DNA of 64,000 nucleotides from Hyphodiscus hymeniophilus (GCA_016508695.1 VNKQ01000006.1:1984001-2048000), one strand, 5' to 3'. Shown: positions 1 to 10,794, counted from the first letter of the stretch. The notes: a model not told the origin generated them from the letters alone. Made by a program: numbers and translations.

Positions 1-465
1 AATGACAACACTCATTGTGAAGGCTGTCTTATCGCCGGTCGTCCGAGGACTGAAGAAGTGCTCGACACTGGAGTTTGTCGACACAATCTTATAGTAGTAG
101 GTTGTCGCTGGTGCCAAGCCTGGAAGTGTTACAGCGTTGGAGTAAGTCCGAGAAGTAGCATAGGTGACTGATGAACTCGAGCAAGCCTCCAAAGTCAAGG
201 CGGCACTAGAGCTTCCATACTGAACGCATGGCTTTGCTAAATGCTCGTACGTGTTCCAACCAATTGAAATTGCTGGGCAAAGTATCAGCGTTTTTCTCGA
301 GTGTACAGAATCAAAAACATATGGAAACTCACCATTAGCACCGCTAATGGCAATACGCTGTTGGACAGGAGTTGTCTTATCCACGGGAATAGGAGGATAA
401 TTGGCAGCGATTACACAAGTTGCCAAAACTGGTATCGCCTTAATCAAGGTGAATAAAGCAGCCAT
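1..465 (-). CDS. Purple acid phosphatase, N-terminal part (gene runs off the window)
   Basis: Secreted metallophosphoesterase that releases phosphate from organic esters at acid pH; only the first 135 or so residues are here. The start ATG is at 465-463. Exon 1 (465-333) encodes a hydrophobic signal peptide of about 20 residues. A 60-bp GT/AG intron (332-273) follows, and exon 2 (272-1) runs off the left edge. Exon 2 carries the Fn3-like N-terminal domain typical of fungal purple acid phosphatases, with the blocks SIGWNTYE, KPCVQYG, SRTYSNAVTL and TYYYKIVSTN. The metal-binding catalytic domain lies outside the window. Family assignment rests on this N-terminal domain alone but the match to the family pattern is close. 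Confidence 0.88.
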   Translation of the reverse strand, partial: MAALFTLIKAIPVLATCVIAANYPPIPVDKTTPVQQRIAISGANGEFPYVFDSVHSRKTLILCPAISIGWNTYEHLAKPCVQYGSSSAALTLEACSSSSVTYATSRTYSNAVTLPGLAPATTYYYKIVSTNSSVEHFFSPRTTGDKTAFTMSVVI

Positions 466-952
466 GATTGAAAGTGTATTATAAAGTACGAATTATGTAA
501 GGAAAACCTCAACTGTAAATCATAGTTGAAGCTCACTGTCTCCGAGGACTACGAGGTTGATATACTGTACTTGCCCCGCCCCGTGTCGCAGAAATCGGCT
601 CCAAAGTGTGCAGGGGTTGGTAGCTCGTGGGACAACGATAGGACAACAGGAGGACAAGAGCAGGCGCTGAAAAACAAGATTAAGATCGGTTTCGGCCTTC
701 ATGCCTAGAAAAGAAGGCGGCTGACTTGCCTGCAGAACATATGTCGGCTTTCCCAATGGTTGTGGTTTACCGCACTACTTTCCCCGGTCATTACGTGCCT
801 GGACGATACACAGGGTTTAAGCCACGCCAGTCCTGGCTGCAGAGCATTCAAAGGTTTCTACTGGTAATCTTGAGACCTGTCTTCATAATTGCTACAAAGT
901 GTGTAAAACCTCTGATTATTTTTCCCAAACCTAACAACTACAGATCCTTGTC
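466..952. other. Intergenic, phosphatase promoter side
   Basis: Between the phosphatase start and the 3' end of the 441-codon gene. Short open frames on both strands have no start-codon context or family pattern. I see nothing else here. Confidence 0.5.
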
Positions 953-2278
953 CTAAACAATATCCCTTGGCTGGCCCGTCTCTCCATCTCCGTCGAGCAC
1001 ATAGGCCTCATATAGTGTTCCAGCTCTGTGCGCCAACTTCAAGATTGCTTTCCATTTCTTCCTTCTGTCGGCTAGCTTATTGTGCTCAGCCTCCAACTGA
1101 GATGATGCCACACGCTTCGGTGGCATTTTCTTGCCTGTGAGCTTTGCAAACATCTGAATCATCTCATCCTCCTTCAATCCTGCTCGCAGATTCTGTTTGA
1201 ACTTCTTCGTGATCTCTTTTGAGATCCTCTGGTTCACTACAGCCTCGCTCTCGACCGGAGAACCGGCACTAAGGTCTTTGTACTTGCTTAGTAACTCCGG
1301 TGTGGGCACCCACATTTGGTAGTTCGTATGGTCCATGTCATTCTTCTTAAACCATAACGATATTAATGTATCTAAAATGCCTTCGAGAATTTTGCGGTCG
1401 ATTTCGTATGTGGCTGCAAAGACCAGCGGTAGATCTACCCGATCGAGGCAGAGCCTCTTGGCCAAGTCTGCGAATGCACCTTTCTTTATCAAAGGCAGGA
1501 GATTAGCGTGGAGAAGTTTGTTACGAATTCCGTATTGCTTGACTATTTGCAAGGTATCGTTTGGATCTAATCCGAGATCATGGCTTGCAACTGAAATGGC
1601 GTGAGTGATTTGAATTTTGTCGTGAGGATATTCCCCTCCGTATCTCAAATATCTCTCGTAGGCTGGTCTTTCATCATCGAGACGCTTTGCGGTATCTGAC
1701 CAGTATGTTTTTGAGAGGAGATCCCATCCTTCCACTTTTCCCTTCTCTGCTGCAACTTTCACGTTGTTGCAGATTCCTGCAAAGTAATCTCCGTATCTGC
1801 CATAAAAGGCGGTTCTTTGGAGGTTTAGAATTTCATCTTGAAGCTCTTGTGAAGATTTCGTCCTCGTTAATTGCATACACATGTTATGCTGAATTCCTTG
1901 TTCCGCTGCTCGAAGAAAAGCTCGACAGGAATCCTCGATGGCTTTGCGTTCTTCAGGAGTAGCTTCAAAAATCTCCCCTTCTTCGACATCCAGAATATCC
2001 AGCAGATCGACACAGGTGTCTTTGTAAAGTGTGAGAGCAATGCCCCCGGCCGGCGAGACCTTGCGCTCTGCGTGGCGAAGTGTCGTGTCCGCGTATCTCA
2101 AGCCTTGTCGGACTCGCTCTGCAGTGTAACCGGATAGATCTTGGAGGGGCCGGGGCGGCTCAAGGACTGAAATCACGGTCTCTTCGTATTCTGAACCTAG
2201 GAGTGTTCGGGTCAGGGCTCTTTTGCGACTATGAACTGGACCCAACTTGACCCCGATATTTGGGACCATTGATGACAT
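953..2278 (-). CDS. Hypothetical protein, 441 aa, single exon
   Basis: An uninterrupted frame of 441 codons from ATG at 2278-2276 to a stop at 953. I do not recognise the family. There is no signal peptide and no clear membrane segment. The protein is mixed alpha-helical in character. Residues about 90-300 are rich in Glu, Arg, Tyr and Leu (for example the block KTYWSDTAKRLDDERPAYER). The last 80 residues are Lys/Arg-rich, with GKKMPPKRV and ADRRKKWKAILK, which suggests a basic nucleic-acid-binding or nuclear tail, but that is inference. The frame is far too long and too evenly composed to be chance. It is convergent with nothing and lies head-on to the phosphatase promoter. Confidence 0.75.
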   Translation of the reverse strand: MSSMVPNIGVKLGPVHSRKRALTRTLLGSEYEETVISVLEPPRPLQDLSGYTAERVRQGLRYADTTLRHAERKVSPAGGIALTLYKDTCVDLLDILDVEEGEIFEATPEERKAIEDSCRAFLRAAEQGIQHNMCMQLTRTKSSQELQDEILNLQRTAFYGRYGDYFAGICNNVKVAAEKGKVEGWDLLSKTYWSDTAKRLDDERPAYERYLRYGGEYPHDKIQITHAISVASHDLGLDPNDTLQIVKQYGIRNKLLHANLLPLIKKGAFADLAKRLCLDRVDLPLVFAATYEIDRKILEGILDTLISLWFKKNDMDHTNYQMWVPTPELLSKYKDLSAGSPVESEAVVNQRISKEITKKFKQNLRAGLKEDEMIQMFAKLTGKKMPPKRVASSQLEAEHNKLADRRKKWKAILKLAHRAGTLYEAYVLDGDGETGQPRDIV

Positions 2279-2767
2279 CGTGAAATTTGTATAAAGAAAC
2301 GTTCCAGAGGAGTTACTCGAAAATCTGCTCCAGCTTATATTTTGTTGGGAGAAGATATTACGAAGTTCAAATAGTCAAGCCATTAACATTTGGACTGGAA
2401 GGGAAACTACAACCAAGAAACCATTACTAGGAACCAAACTTTCAAAATATTGGATTCGTTACGATTTGGACTAGGAAGGAAGCTGCGACCCTTGCTAGTA
2501 GTCAAATAATCTCACAATATGCCGTAAGTAACGAATTAAAGACAAAGTCAAACACTATGGTAATGCGAGTAGTAGCCGTCAATATAGAAAGATGTTTGCG
2601 ATACAGTTTTTTTTTTACCGACTACTACTGTATTTGCCCACATGATAACTTAATGCATTGACGATTTGCACCCAAGTTTAGAAATCTTGCCGCTAAGTAG
2701 TAGTCAGCGGTTCAAGACATCAATTTCTTTTGGGTGGTACGGGTGCATTGTCATTCAGACTCTAGAG
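2279..2767. other. Intergenic
   Basis: AT-rich spacer with a T9 run near 2607-2615. It holds the upstream region of the 441-aa gene and the 3' side of the MDR gene. No gene seen. Confidence 0.5.
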
Positions 2768-4043
2768 CTAGATGCTATAGACCATTTTCTCACCACTAAT
2801 CTTCCCGCCCATCAGCTCCTCTATGCCCTTCCCAACTGCTTCCAGTCCCCCGGGGCACAACTTTACAGGATGTGGCCTCAATTTACCCTGTGCGACTAGC
2901 TTTTCCGTCAATTCCATCCATCGTTTTGCAAAATTGTAATCCTCTTTCGAAGCAGGCCAATTCTCTCCATACTTGTCGAATTCCTCCCCAAACATTGTAT
3001 ACATTAGAGTAAAGGTAGATTTGACGTCCTCTCTCGGGAAATCAGCAGTCAGAATACAGCTGTACTGGCCGGCCGTGCCCGGGTCATCAGAAAGCGCATC
3101 GGCGCAGATTTGGGGGATGTCCCGGAGCGGATTGTATCCCAAGCATATTTCAACATGTTTGATGTTAGCTGCCGGACCTTGGCTCCACATAAGGGGTCAT
3201 TGTAATCCAGGACTTGGTCGGCCCCTCGAGACTTGACTAGATCAAAGTTTCTTTCGTTCTGAAATTAGTCTCAGGTCTTTCAAGATAAGTCTCGGAGTAA
3301 GTAGGGAAAGGCTAATTTCCTCGACAGTAGAAGTAAGGGACCTTTCACAAATAGGGAACAACCCAAGGAGGTAGAAAGAAAAGACATACCTAGGAGAGCA
3401 GGTCGTAATGACCTTATATCCTGCCAATTTCGCAAATTGAATCCCCAAGGTGCCTGTCGCCGTACTTCCTCCATAGATGAGAAGCCACTCTCCCTCTCCG
3501 CCTTTCCCTACTCCCGGCCAAGCTAATCCAAGTCCTTTTCCTGGCTGGAATAGCCCTTGTCCAACGGTAATGCTTCCTAGTGGTATCGTACTCAAAGCAT
3601 CCAAGCCAAAAGCGGGAGTAGACGGAACGTGCATGGTAACGTCTCCTTTCACCACTAGTAATTCTCTTATCAGTGACAATATTCCCTTCTAAGAAGTACG
3701 TAGCAACAATATACGTACTAGCATACTCAGCGAACGCGCCATCATATCCCTGATTAAAATTCCCGCCATGGGCACAGCCATACACTTCATCCCCGGCTTC
3801 GAACTGCTTTGTGACTTCGGCACCAATCGAAATGACCGTACCAGCAAAATCGCAGCCCAGGATACTGAAAGGTGATGCTCCCTTGCCATAGAAAGCATGC
3901 TTCCAATCTGTAGGATTCAAAGCTACATATCTGACTTTGATCAAGATGTAGCTGGGACGAAGGTCTGGCATTGGGATGGATTTGACTACTTGTTCGCCTG
4001 CTTCACAGAAGACGAGGGCTTGCATCTCTCGTGGGAGGGACAT
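2768..4043 (-). CDS. MDR-superfamily enoyl/quinone reductase (toxD-like) with apparent 1-nt frameshift
   Basis: Zinc-independent medium-chain reductase, probably NADPH-dependent, of the fungal trans-enoyl-reductase/toxD-like group. Exons: 4043-3719, 3654-3390, 3250-2768. Exon 1 has the GroES-like start (MQALVF, VALNPTDWKHAFYGKG, ILGCDFAGTV). Exon 2 has the nucleotide-binding turn (LLIYGGSTATGTLGIQ) and ends GYKVITTCSPR. Exon 3 starts NFDLVKSRGADQVLDYNDP, reached through an AAG acceptor, the only one that keeps the family pattern. The frame then breaks: LKYAWDTI is in one frame and ICADALSDDPG in the next, over the run CCCCCAAA at about 3109-3116. The exons total 1073 nt, one short of a multiple of three. 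Either the gene is a recent pseudogene or a base was lost in sequencing. With the missing base it would be about 357 aa, normal for the family. Confidence 0.85.
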
Positions 4044-5330
4044 TGTTTCTTGATATGTCTTTCTATGATGTGGAAAGATTGCTGCCAAAATTGGGAAAGA
4101 ATGGAAGCGGTCAGTATATAGACAATTGAACTCAAGTTCTAAATCGACCATAAATGGCAGCCTGGCGGAAGTGATATTCGTAGTCGTGTCACCTTCCTTG
4201 TTTGAGCCTCTAGGCTGCAAGATGATCACTGTTGCCTCGCCAATGCTACAGTGAAGAGTAGTGACAACAGAGAACTCTCGGCGCGCGAACTCCGGTTGAA
4301 AACACACACTATGTAAGCGAGTGCCTATAAGAAGATCCGTGCAGCCCCTGCCTTATCTGATATGCCATTGTTATGTTTATATGTATTTAAGTAAAAGAGA
4401 TTTGAAAGGAGGCCCCCTCTCTCGTCCCTTAGAAATATGTTCTCTATTTAGTACATTCCTTTCGTCTTAACTGCAAAATTGAGACGGTAATTACAAAAGA
4501 CCCCACCTATCAATGCCGCAATAACAAGCCTCCTAATAATAAATTAATAATGAGCGCCTTACTGCAACTACTTATTGTTTTGCGCTTTAGAATCGATTTG
4601 TATATAGTATTATCAGTAACTACTACTTTATTAGGGGTTTATACGTAGAGGAGATATTGCTGTCGTTCCAGCAGCGACCCTTCCCTGGAATGTTCTCTAT
4701 GTCGACTCGGTAGACACGGGACGGTCAAAAGTTTTGGGTTTACGTCCGCACCAATCTTTATATAATGACAACTTGGATGTGAAGATACTCGACGGTCCTC
4801 TATGCCCGGGCTTAACCTCGAATACTGAGGCAGCTGACAGATGTAGGATACGCCACTTCACTTTTAACGGAATGGCTTGGTATACATCGAAACCTGGGAA
4901 TCCATCAACTTGGAATCAGTTGGCAATCATCCCCCGAAGCATTATGGTATTGCATTAACGAATGATCACAAGTTGTAGAATGCGACTATTGAATAAGTGT
5001 TGAATGGAATTTGGTCCTGGAACGCTTGTAGGCACAAAAGGACAACCGGGTCATGTCTGATGAGCATGACTGCTTAAAGCTGAGCTCTGTATTTGAAAGC
5101 TTCTATGATATTGTCCGTGGTATCGCAAAGAGTATGGCCTCAAGGGTCGCTAAGTACTTATACCGAAAAGGCCTAGCTTCTCGGCTCCGGGAACAGCTTT
5201 GAACTCTTCGCCTGACATCGGATTGTCAACCTGAACTTGGAAGTTTAACAAACGAATTCTCATAAAGCTTTCTTTCTTTCCAGCCGCTCCTTTGTACTCC
5301 TTCTTTTAGCATTCCCTTCCATCATTCATC
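4044..5330. other. Long intergenic region
   Basis: About 1.3 kb between the divergent MDR gene and ERG2. It must contain both promoters. A 74-codon open frame at 4734-4958 has no recognisable family and no supporting splice sites. The 5210-5330 stretch is pyrimidine-rich (CTTTCTTTCTTTCC type), as expected just upstream of a fungal start codon. Confidence 0.5.
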
Positions 5331-6114
5331 ATGTCTTCCCAAAATCCTTCTCAGCCACCTCGGCAAACACAAACAAAAACATTCACCATTCTCGCCATCA
5401 TCATTGCTCTGCTCTCAACCCTCTTCTACTTCTTGGATTCTCGGCTAGACTGCTTCTACATTTTGGATCCCTCAGATCTCCACGATCTGTCACTCCGTGC
5501 AATCAGCTCTCATGGAAATGACACTCGAGCCGTCGTGGGATTTATCGTAGGGGAACTGAGCGAGAAGTTCCCTGGTGGCTATGTCAATTTGGACGAGGAG
5601 TGGATTTTTAATAACGCAGGCGGCGCAATGGGAGCTATGTGGATTATCCACGCAAGTAAGTTCAATCTCCTTCAGTTAATTCTGAATCTCATTTCATCAA
5701 TCACATGACCGCTCGAGAAGCAAGGATGCTGATTGAAACTCTACTCTAGGTATCACGGAGTACCTAATCATTTTTGGGTCAGCGGTGGGGACAGAGGGCC
5801 ACTCCGGCCGTCACACAGCCGATGACTACTTCCACATCTTAAAAGGCACGCAACTGGCCTACACTCCTGGTTCATACGAGCCAGAGGTCTATCCACAAGG
5901 AAGCGTGCATCATCTCCAACGCGGCACCGTAAAGCAGTACAAGATGGAGGAGGCGTGTTTCGCGCTAGAGTATGCGAGAGGCTGGATTCCTCCCATGCTG
6001 GGCTTTGGGTATGCGGACACATTCACATCGACATTAGATTTCCCGACCTTGTGGAGGACGACTTGGGTTACCGGCAGGGAAATGGTGGGAAATTTGTTGA
6101 GAGGCAAATTATAG
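5331..6114 (+). CDS. erg2: Sterol C-8 isomerase (ERG2/sigma-1 receptor family)
   Basis: Moves the sterol double bond from C8 to C7 (fecosterol to episterol) in ergosterol synthesis, in the ER membrane. Exon 1 is 5331-5655 and exon 2 is 5750-6114, with a 94-bp intron that starts GTAAGT; 229 aa, normal for the family. Residues about 18-38 form the N-terminal membrane anchor. Family signatures follow in order: EFNN-like WIFNNAGGAMGAMWI, FGSAVGTEGHSGRHTADDYF, GSVHHLQRGTVKQYKM, CFALEYARGWIPPMLGFGYAD and TSTLDFPTLWRT. The His and Glu/Asp residues used in catalysis lie in the GTEGHSGRHTADD block. Sterol C-8 isomerase is the target of morpholine fungicides. Identification is firm. Confidence 0.97.
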
Positions 6115-7034
6115 ATCACTGATTATGCATTCGGAGACCAAGCATGAATGCTGGTGGGTGGTTTTGATCTGAAGGATAGGGAGATGCCGTAAGTGTTGTA
6201 CCAACAGAGATGTCGAAATTTCGAACTGTCGATATTTCCTAAACTGGCATTTATTATTCCTGCAATCTGAGATGATCTGTCTTCGATATTTCAAGGTCCC
6301 ATCACTTCGAGGGATGAGAGGGAAGAATAGGAGTTGCATTGTCAATTGAAATGCCCGTCGTTGCTAAATGTGTGATATAGGGTGCCATATCCACTGAAAT
6401 CTGGTGCCTCGAGCAGATACCTTTCGCTCCTTTTCAATTCCTTTCAAACGAGGAACAATTCTATATCACGCACTAATCCTTACTCATATCAATATCAACA
6501 AAATGCTACTTCGCAATCCTACGAGACCCTTGTATAACTACTCGACGAAAGAATGAAACTCAGCTAGTTGCCCAGTCTACATTTTCATCTGTGGAATAAT
6601 TGTGTGCGCTGAGGTTTTAGTGCGGAAGAATCACGTTACGTGGAGATCAGGAAACATAGGTGGCAGAGAAGGGACTAATTTAACAAAGCAGCTTCTTGTG
6701 GATCATGGAAGTGTCCGTCTTTTGGACCAACACATACAGTATAGGCATTTATTGTGCCGAAGATGAGACAGAGCGGAGCTGAAATTGAACACTCATTCGC
6801 CGTTGATGACACGCGAGTTTGGGCCATTTACCGTTACAGCTTGCTCCCACCTTAACCTAAGGCAGAAGCTGACCTTTTTATATTGCGGTTGGCACTAAGA
6901 AATTTAGATTCCACTACGTTACGGACGACACACTTGCCTTGCGCCAAAGCACAATGAGATAGAGACCATCTTTTCTCAGCTACTGGCAGCTCCCGTCACA
7001 ACAGCTCACTGTGATTCTCCGCAATTCAGCTATA
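6115..7034. other. Intergenic, convergent 3' ends
   Basis: Between the 3' ends of ERG2 and the SDR gene. Only short unsupported open frames (for example 6109-6345). I see no gene, repeat or RNA. Confidence 0.5.
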
Positions 7035-8003
7035 TCACCAAGGCGACACCCCGTATACACCACAAACTCTTCCAACATCAGCATCTCTTTCCCCTTTAAC
7101 AACCGTGGCGATTCTCTCTCCTCCAACATGTCCCTCGACGCCTCCTCGAGCCCGTTGATTTTCCGCATTCATCAGATTCGTCACAACCAACCCCGGATCC
7201 GCCCCGAAAACCTTGAATCCTTCCGGAGACAGCTTTTTATGGTAGTTTACGATATACATATTCAATGCTGCTTTGCTCGCACGATACTCGCTAGCTGCCC
7301 CTTCCCGACTGAAATAAGGAGATTTCGGGTCCGCAGCGTGGGTGATAGATCCCACGCTCGAGCTCACAAAGATCAGGCGCGGTGCGGAAGACTTCCTGAG
7401 CAAAGGAATAAAAGCCTCTGTCACACTGATATTCCCTACTACGTTCACGGCTAAGGTCTCTCGTGCTGCCTCGCGCTTGATGGGGTTCTTGCTGAAAATT
7501 CCTTGAATCTTTTAGTGTGCGTAATTGCTAAGATTTGAACAGACGCTCCGAAGCTGGGAAGCTCTTCTAATAAAGAATAACACCAGTACATTATGTCTAG
7601 AGCTCAGCTTTACCGCTCAATCTCCATCGTGCCAGAAGATAGGATGTCGGCATGAGAAACTGCTTACCGGCATTGTTGACCAGGAGGTCGAGACGGCCAT
7701 ATGTGGTCTCGACAAGGCTAGCAGCAGCATCCACAGAAGAGTCATCTGTGATGTCAATCTGAAGAGGCTTGACAGTGCCTTTGATGGGTGCTGTTTCGAG
7801 AGCGGAGACAGCATCTGCTCCTTTGGAGAGGTCGCGGGTACCTAAAAGAACGTGGTAGTCCGACGATGTAAGAAGAAGATTCCTTGCGGTTTCAAAACCA
7901 ATACCCTGGTTTGCACCTGTGTTTATCGGTTGAGTGAGTAGGCTTACACTACTTTGTTCTTTTACTGACCAGTTATTAGAACGATGATCTGTGAAGAAGT
8001 CAT
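7035..8003 (-). CDS. Short-chain dehydrogenase/reductase (classical SDR), 249 aa
   Basis: NAD(P)-dependent oxidoreductase of unknown substrate. Exons: 8003-7970, 7916-7668, 7501-7035; introns of 53 and 166 bp. The exons sum to 750 nt. The N-terminal Rossmann motif spans the first intron (VLITGANQGIGFETAR). The NNAG motif spans the second (LLVNNAGIFSKN). The catalytic Ser is in FVSSSVGS and the active-site pair is in YRASKAALN (YxxxK). The C-terminus ends GGERIATVV...GVYGVSPW, a pattern common in fungal SDRs related to carbonyl reductases. All catalytic residues are present, so the enzyme should be active. Substrate cannot be read from sequence. Confidence 0.92.
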
Positions 8004-8017
8004 CTTATCTACTCTCT

Positions 8018-8518
8018 TCAGCTTTCAATGTAATTCAAATGCCACACCGAGAAACTATCTAGTAGCAATTTGATATGTGCAAAAAACTTTGAATAAGTAT
8101 ATGAGCTAGTTTTAAAGTTTTCCAAGCCCATTTCCGCCTTCACGTACAAGATCACGGAGATAGTGGAGATAAAGGACTTAACGCCTTCATCTACCTTTAC
8201 CTCCTCGTCCCATATCTGCTCTGAGCTCGGAACTGAGTCGAAGACAGGCACCGAAACAAGCTGGGCGTGGAGCATCCTTTCGATCCCGACGGGTGAGGGA
8301 GTTTCAAAACTCGCTCGTCTCGCCGAGGCTGTCAATGGCGGAAATGAATCATCAAGGTGGTACCACCAAACAAAGAATATAGACAAATTCAGAAGGTTAT
8401 GAATCTTGCTACATTCAGAATACAAGAGATTCAATTCAGAAATCGAGGTTGTCATCAGATCCCGAGTACTACAACTGCAACTACGTCGATTCAACAGTGC
8501 ACCTCGAAGTACTTGCAT
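8018..8518 (-). CDS. Doubtful 166-codon open frame
   Basis: An ATG-started frame of 166 codons that stops 15 bp upstream of the SDR start on the same strand. I recognise no family. Composition is mixed, with a Ser-rich N-terminus and an aromatic segment (IFFVWWYHLDD). It overlaps the place where the SDR promoter must lie, which argues against it. It may be a remnant or chance. Confidence 0.2.
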   Translation of the reverse strand: MQVLRGALLNRRSCSCSTRDLMTTSISELNLLYSECSKIHNLLNLSIFFVWWYHLDDSFPPLTASARRASFETPSPVGIERMLHAQLVSVPVFDSVPSSEQIWDEEVKVDEGVKSFISTISVILYVKAEMGLENFKTSSYTYSKFFAHIKLLLDSFSVWHLNYIES

Positions 8519-9152
8519 CTAAAGCTGGATTTCTTGACATGATACAAATATGCTGTAAATTCACGCTTAAATCCAAAGGAACCCGTATTCAGCCGGTTTG
8601 GCCAACCCCCTGCTACATATGAGGCAGTTTTCTATAGGAATGTTTCCTTTGACTTTGCTGCAAGTCTTGCTCACGAATCCTGAGTGTCGTCCGAACTTGA
8701 ACAGCGAGGTTTGGCGGACAGTGGTTTGATGAGTCTATGTTCCCAGTGGTCTATTATCATGATCAAGCACCTTAGATTCCTCACTTTGACATAGACAGTC
8801 GATTGAAACTACCATAGAATGCTAATTTCCGATCTAAGAATCGAGGAAGCAATAGGGGAGAGAGGATGACATGTTCAATCTAAAATCTGCCTTTGTTTTG
8901 TGTCAAAAACTAATCTTTTCATTCCGGAAGCAGCAGTTGGCAGAAACTATAGATGGATCATGATGGTATGCAATATCCTTCATATCGGATTTCCACCAGG
9001 AATAAACATGCTCCTCAGCTGATCAAGACCAGCTTGACTTTCCATGCGGTTCCTTAGGCGTTGGAAACTTCCAATGCCCAAGAATATCATGCAGTTGCCG
9101 CGGGAAACATTTTCAATATCAGGCTCATCTTGTTCTCTGGTTCACTTCAGCG
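8519..9152. other. Intergenic
   Basis: No convincing open frame or structured element on either strand. Confidence 0.45.
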
Positions 9153-9428
9153 TCATGGAAAACCTGCTCCGTAACCACTCTGGCCTCCGCCTCCATATTC
9201 GCCTCCATATTCGCCTCCATATCCGCCTCCATACTGTCCACCTCCGTGGCCTTGCTGGCTTCCCGCTCCATATTGCCCACCGCCGCCTTCCATCACAAAC
9301 GCAAGTTGCAGGGCAATCACTTCATACTCGTTTTGAGGGCCACGTTGCTTTATCTCCGCTAGCACTTCGGGTCGTGCTTGTAAATCACGCCAGAACTGTT
9401 CCAAATGGGGGCCCAATCGTGGAGGCAT
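9153..9428 (-). CDS. Small Gly/Tyr-rich hypothetical protein, 91 aa
   Basis: ATG at 9428-9426, stop at 9153. The first 48 residues form an ordinary helical segment (LEQFWRDLQARPEVLAEIKQR, then ALQLAFVMEG). The last 40 residues are a low-complexity tail of GGGQYGG, GYGGEYGG and GGGQSGYG units. The tail is encoded by 12-bp tandem repeats at 9188-9235. Such tails occur in RNA-binding and phase-separating proteins and in wall-associated proteins, but there is no RRM and no signal peptide, so I do not assign a function. The antisense frame with repeated LHIR units is the shadow of this repeat. Confidence 0.6.
   Translation of the reverse strand: MPPRLGPHLEQFWRDLQARPEVLAEIKQRGPQNEYEVIALQLAFVMEGGGGQYGAGSQQGHGGGQYGGGYGGEYGGEYGGGGQSGYGAGFP
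9188..9235. repeat. 12-bp tandem repeat, four copies
   Basis: Unit CGCCTCCATATT, with single changes in copies 3 and 4. It lies inside the 91-aa coding region and encodes the YGGE/YGGG units of its tail, so length changes would stay in frame by four codons. Confidence 0.85.
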
Positions 9429-9975
9429 TTTGAAGTTGGTGGGTTGTGGTGGTTGGAGACTCGAGATTGAGTGGTATTGTAGGTTTTGTTTGTATGCGTC
9501 CTTCGTTAGCTTACTGATGATATTGTACTGCGATGATTTTGATGGAATGTGGATAGAAAGAGAACTGAAGTAGAAGAAAAGTACTCCATTTATAGGAAAC
9601 CCGATCGGATGCTTCTATAGCCTGATTCAGGAACTACTCAGTTGATCACGGAGTGATTGGCAATAAAATTTACGGTATGTAATAGATCCATTAATCAGTA
9701 AAGGCTGCCGCAGAGACTTCCGCTTGTTACTGGCGACTGACGTTTACAAGCGAGACTCCTCAAATGTATGTTAACTCCAATGGAAGATTTTCAGACGTTG
9801 GCGGCTGGCCAGCTTTCACAAAGTATGTCCTCACCTTAGGTGTAATACACATGACCAGAGGAAAGGGTATCTCAGGATTCTACAATATCATCGACCTTTT
9901 CCATACCAAAAGCAAGACCATTTTCTCATACGCCCATCCCAAACGCCAGTAGATGCGGTTATCAGCGACACAGGC
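9429..9975. other. Intergenic
   Basis: Upstream of the Gly-rich gene and downstream of LOC1. A 62-codon frame at 9764-9952 on the plus strand lacks support. Nothing else seen. Confidence 0.45.
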
Positions 9976-10615
9976 TCAAGCGAAAGAAACACTCTTCTTC
10001 TTCAGCTTCAAAGGTTTCGTTCCAGCAGCGGCTTCGCTTCTTGTGTTCTCCTTTCCATCTCCGTCTCCAGTCGGTCTCTTTCGCTTCTTCCTTAGCCCTT
10101 CCTTCGCCTCGTCCAACTTTGACTTTCTCATTTCTTGTCTCTTGTCTGCTTCAGCCTTTCTAGCCTCTCGAATCTCTTCCATCTGCCGCGCTTTCATCAT
10201 CTTGCTCTCAATCTGTCCCTCTTTATCCGCGTTCACCATCGCTAGTATAGTCATCATGCTCTCCTGTATTCTGTCAGAAAGAGAATTTCCTCCACCAACA
10301 ATTGGTCGAACTAACCCGATCGTCTACGAAAACCTTCCCCTTCTTCTTCCCCTTTGGCTTCTCCACTCCGATCGGCGTGATCATGTTCAGCGTGGGGATA
10401 TCCAATTCCTTCTCGGTATAGACTCTTCTTTTCTTCTTTAAAGTCGCGAGGCTTCCAGCACTCTTTTGTGGTTTTGGAGGAGGTCCTTTGCTCTTTGGTT
10501 TCTTTGATTTCGAGACGCCGTCGCTCTGTGGTTTCGAGCTAGTCTTGCTGTTCCTGATGCCTGACTTGTTCGTCGCATGTTTCGACTTCATCGTCGAGGT
10601 GCGTGAGGGCGCCAT
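9976..10615 (-). CDS. loc1: 60S ribosomal subunit assembly/export protein Loc1
   Basis: Nucleolar basic protein needed for assembly and export of the large ribosomal subunit (and, in yeast, for ASH1 mRNA localisation). Exon 1 is 10615-10316 and exon 2 is 10263-9976, with a 52-bp intron; 195 aa. The N-terminal half is very Lys/Ser/Pro-rich. The conserved core is VYTEKELDIPTLNMITP, then [20 protein letters not shown], then MMTILAMVNADKEGQIESKM. A long charged helix (MEEIREARKAEADKRQEMRK) and a basic tail KLKKKSVSF follow. This domain order is that of fungal Loc1. It is divergent from HIS3 with 179 bp between the two start codons. Confidence 0.9.
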
Positions 10616-10794
10616 GGTGAGTGTGGTGAGGATGTTCAAGACTTGTTGCTGTTGAGAATATCTTATGGTTGCGATAAAAGATAACGTCGAAAATTTGGAG
10701 AAGTGGGGCCACTTGCTTTGGTGGGCTGCCCCACATGGCCCTGTGAATAACTTCCTCCCACTGCCACTGACTCGAGATAGCTTCACTCATCACA
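10616..10794. promoter_or_regulatory. Bidirectional LOC1/HIS3 promoter with a Gcn4/CpcA-type core site
   Basis: The 179 bp between two divergent start codons must hold both promoters. TGACTC at 10768-10773, about 22 bp upstream of the HIS3 ATG, matches the core of the general amino-acid-control element (TGACTCA), although the last base is G. The match is seen directly; regulation is inference. Confidence 0.55.

Noticed and set aside
9044..9433. 129-codon plus-strand frame with repeated LHIR units
   Set aside because: Exact antisense shadow of the 12-bp repeat in the 91-aa minus-strand gene.
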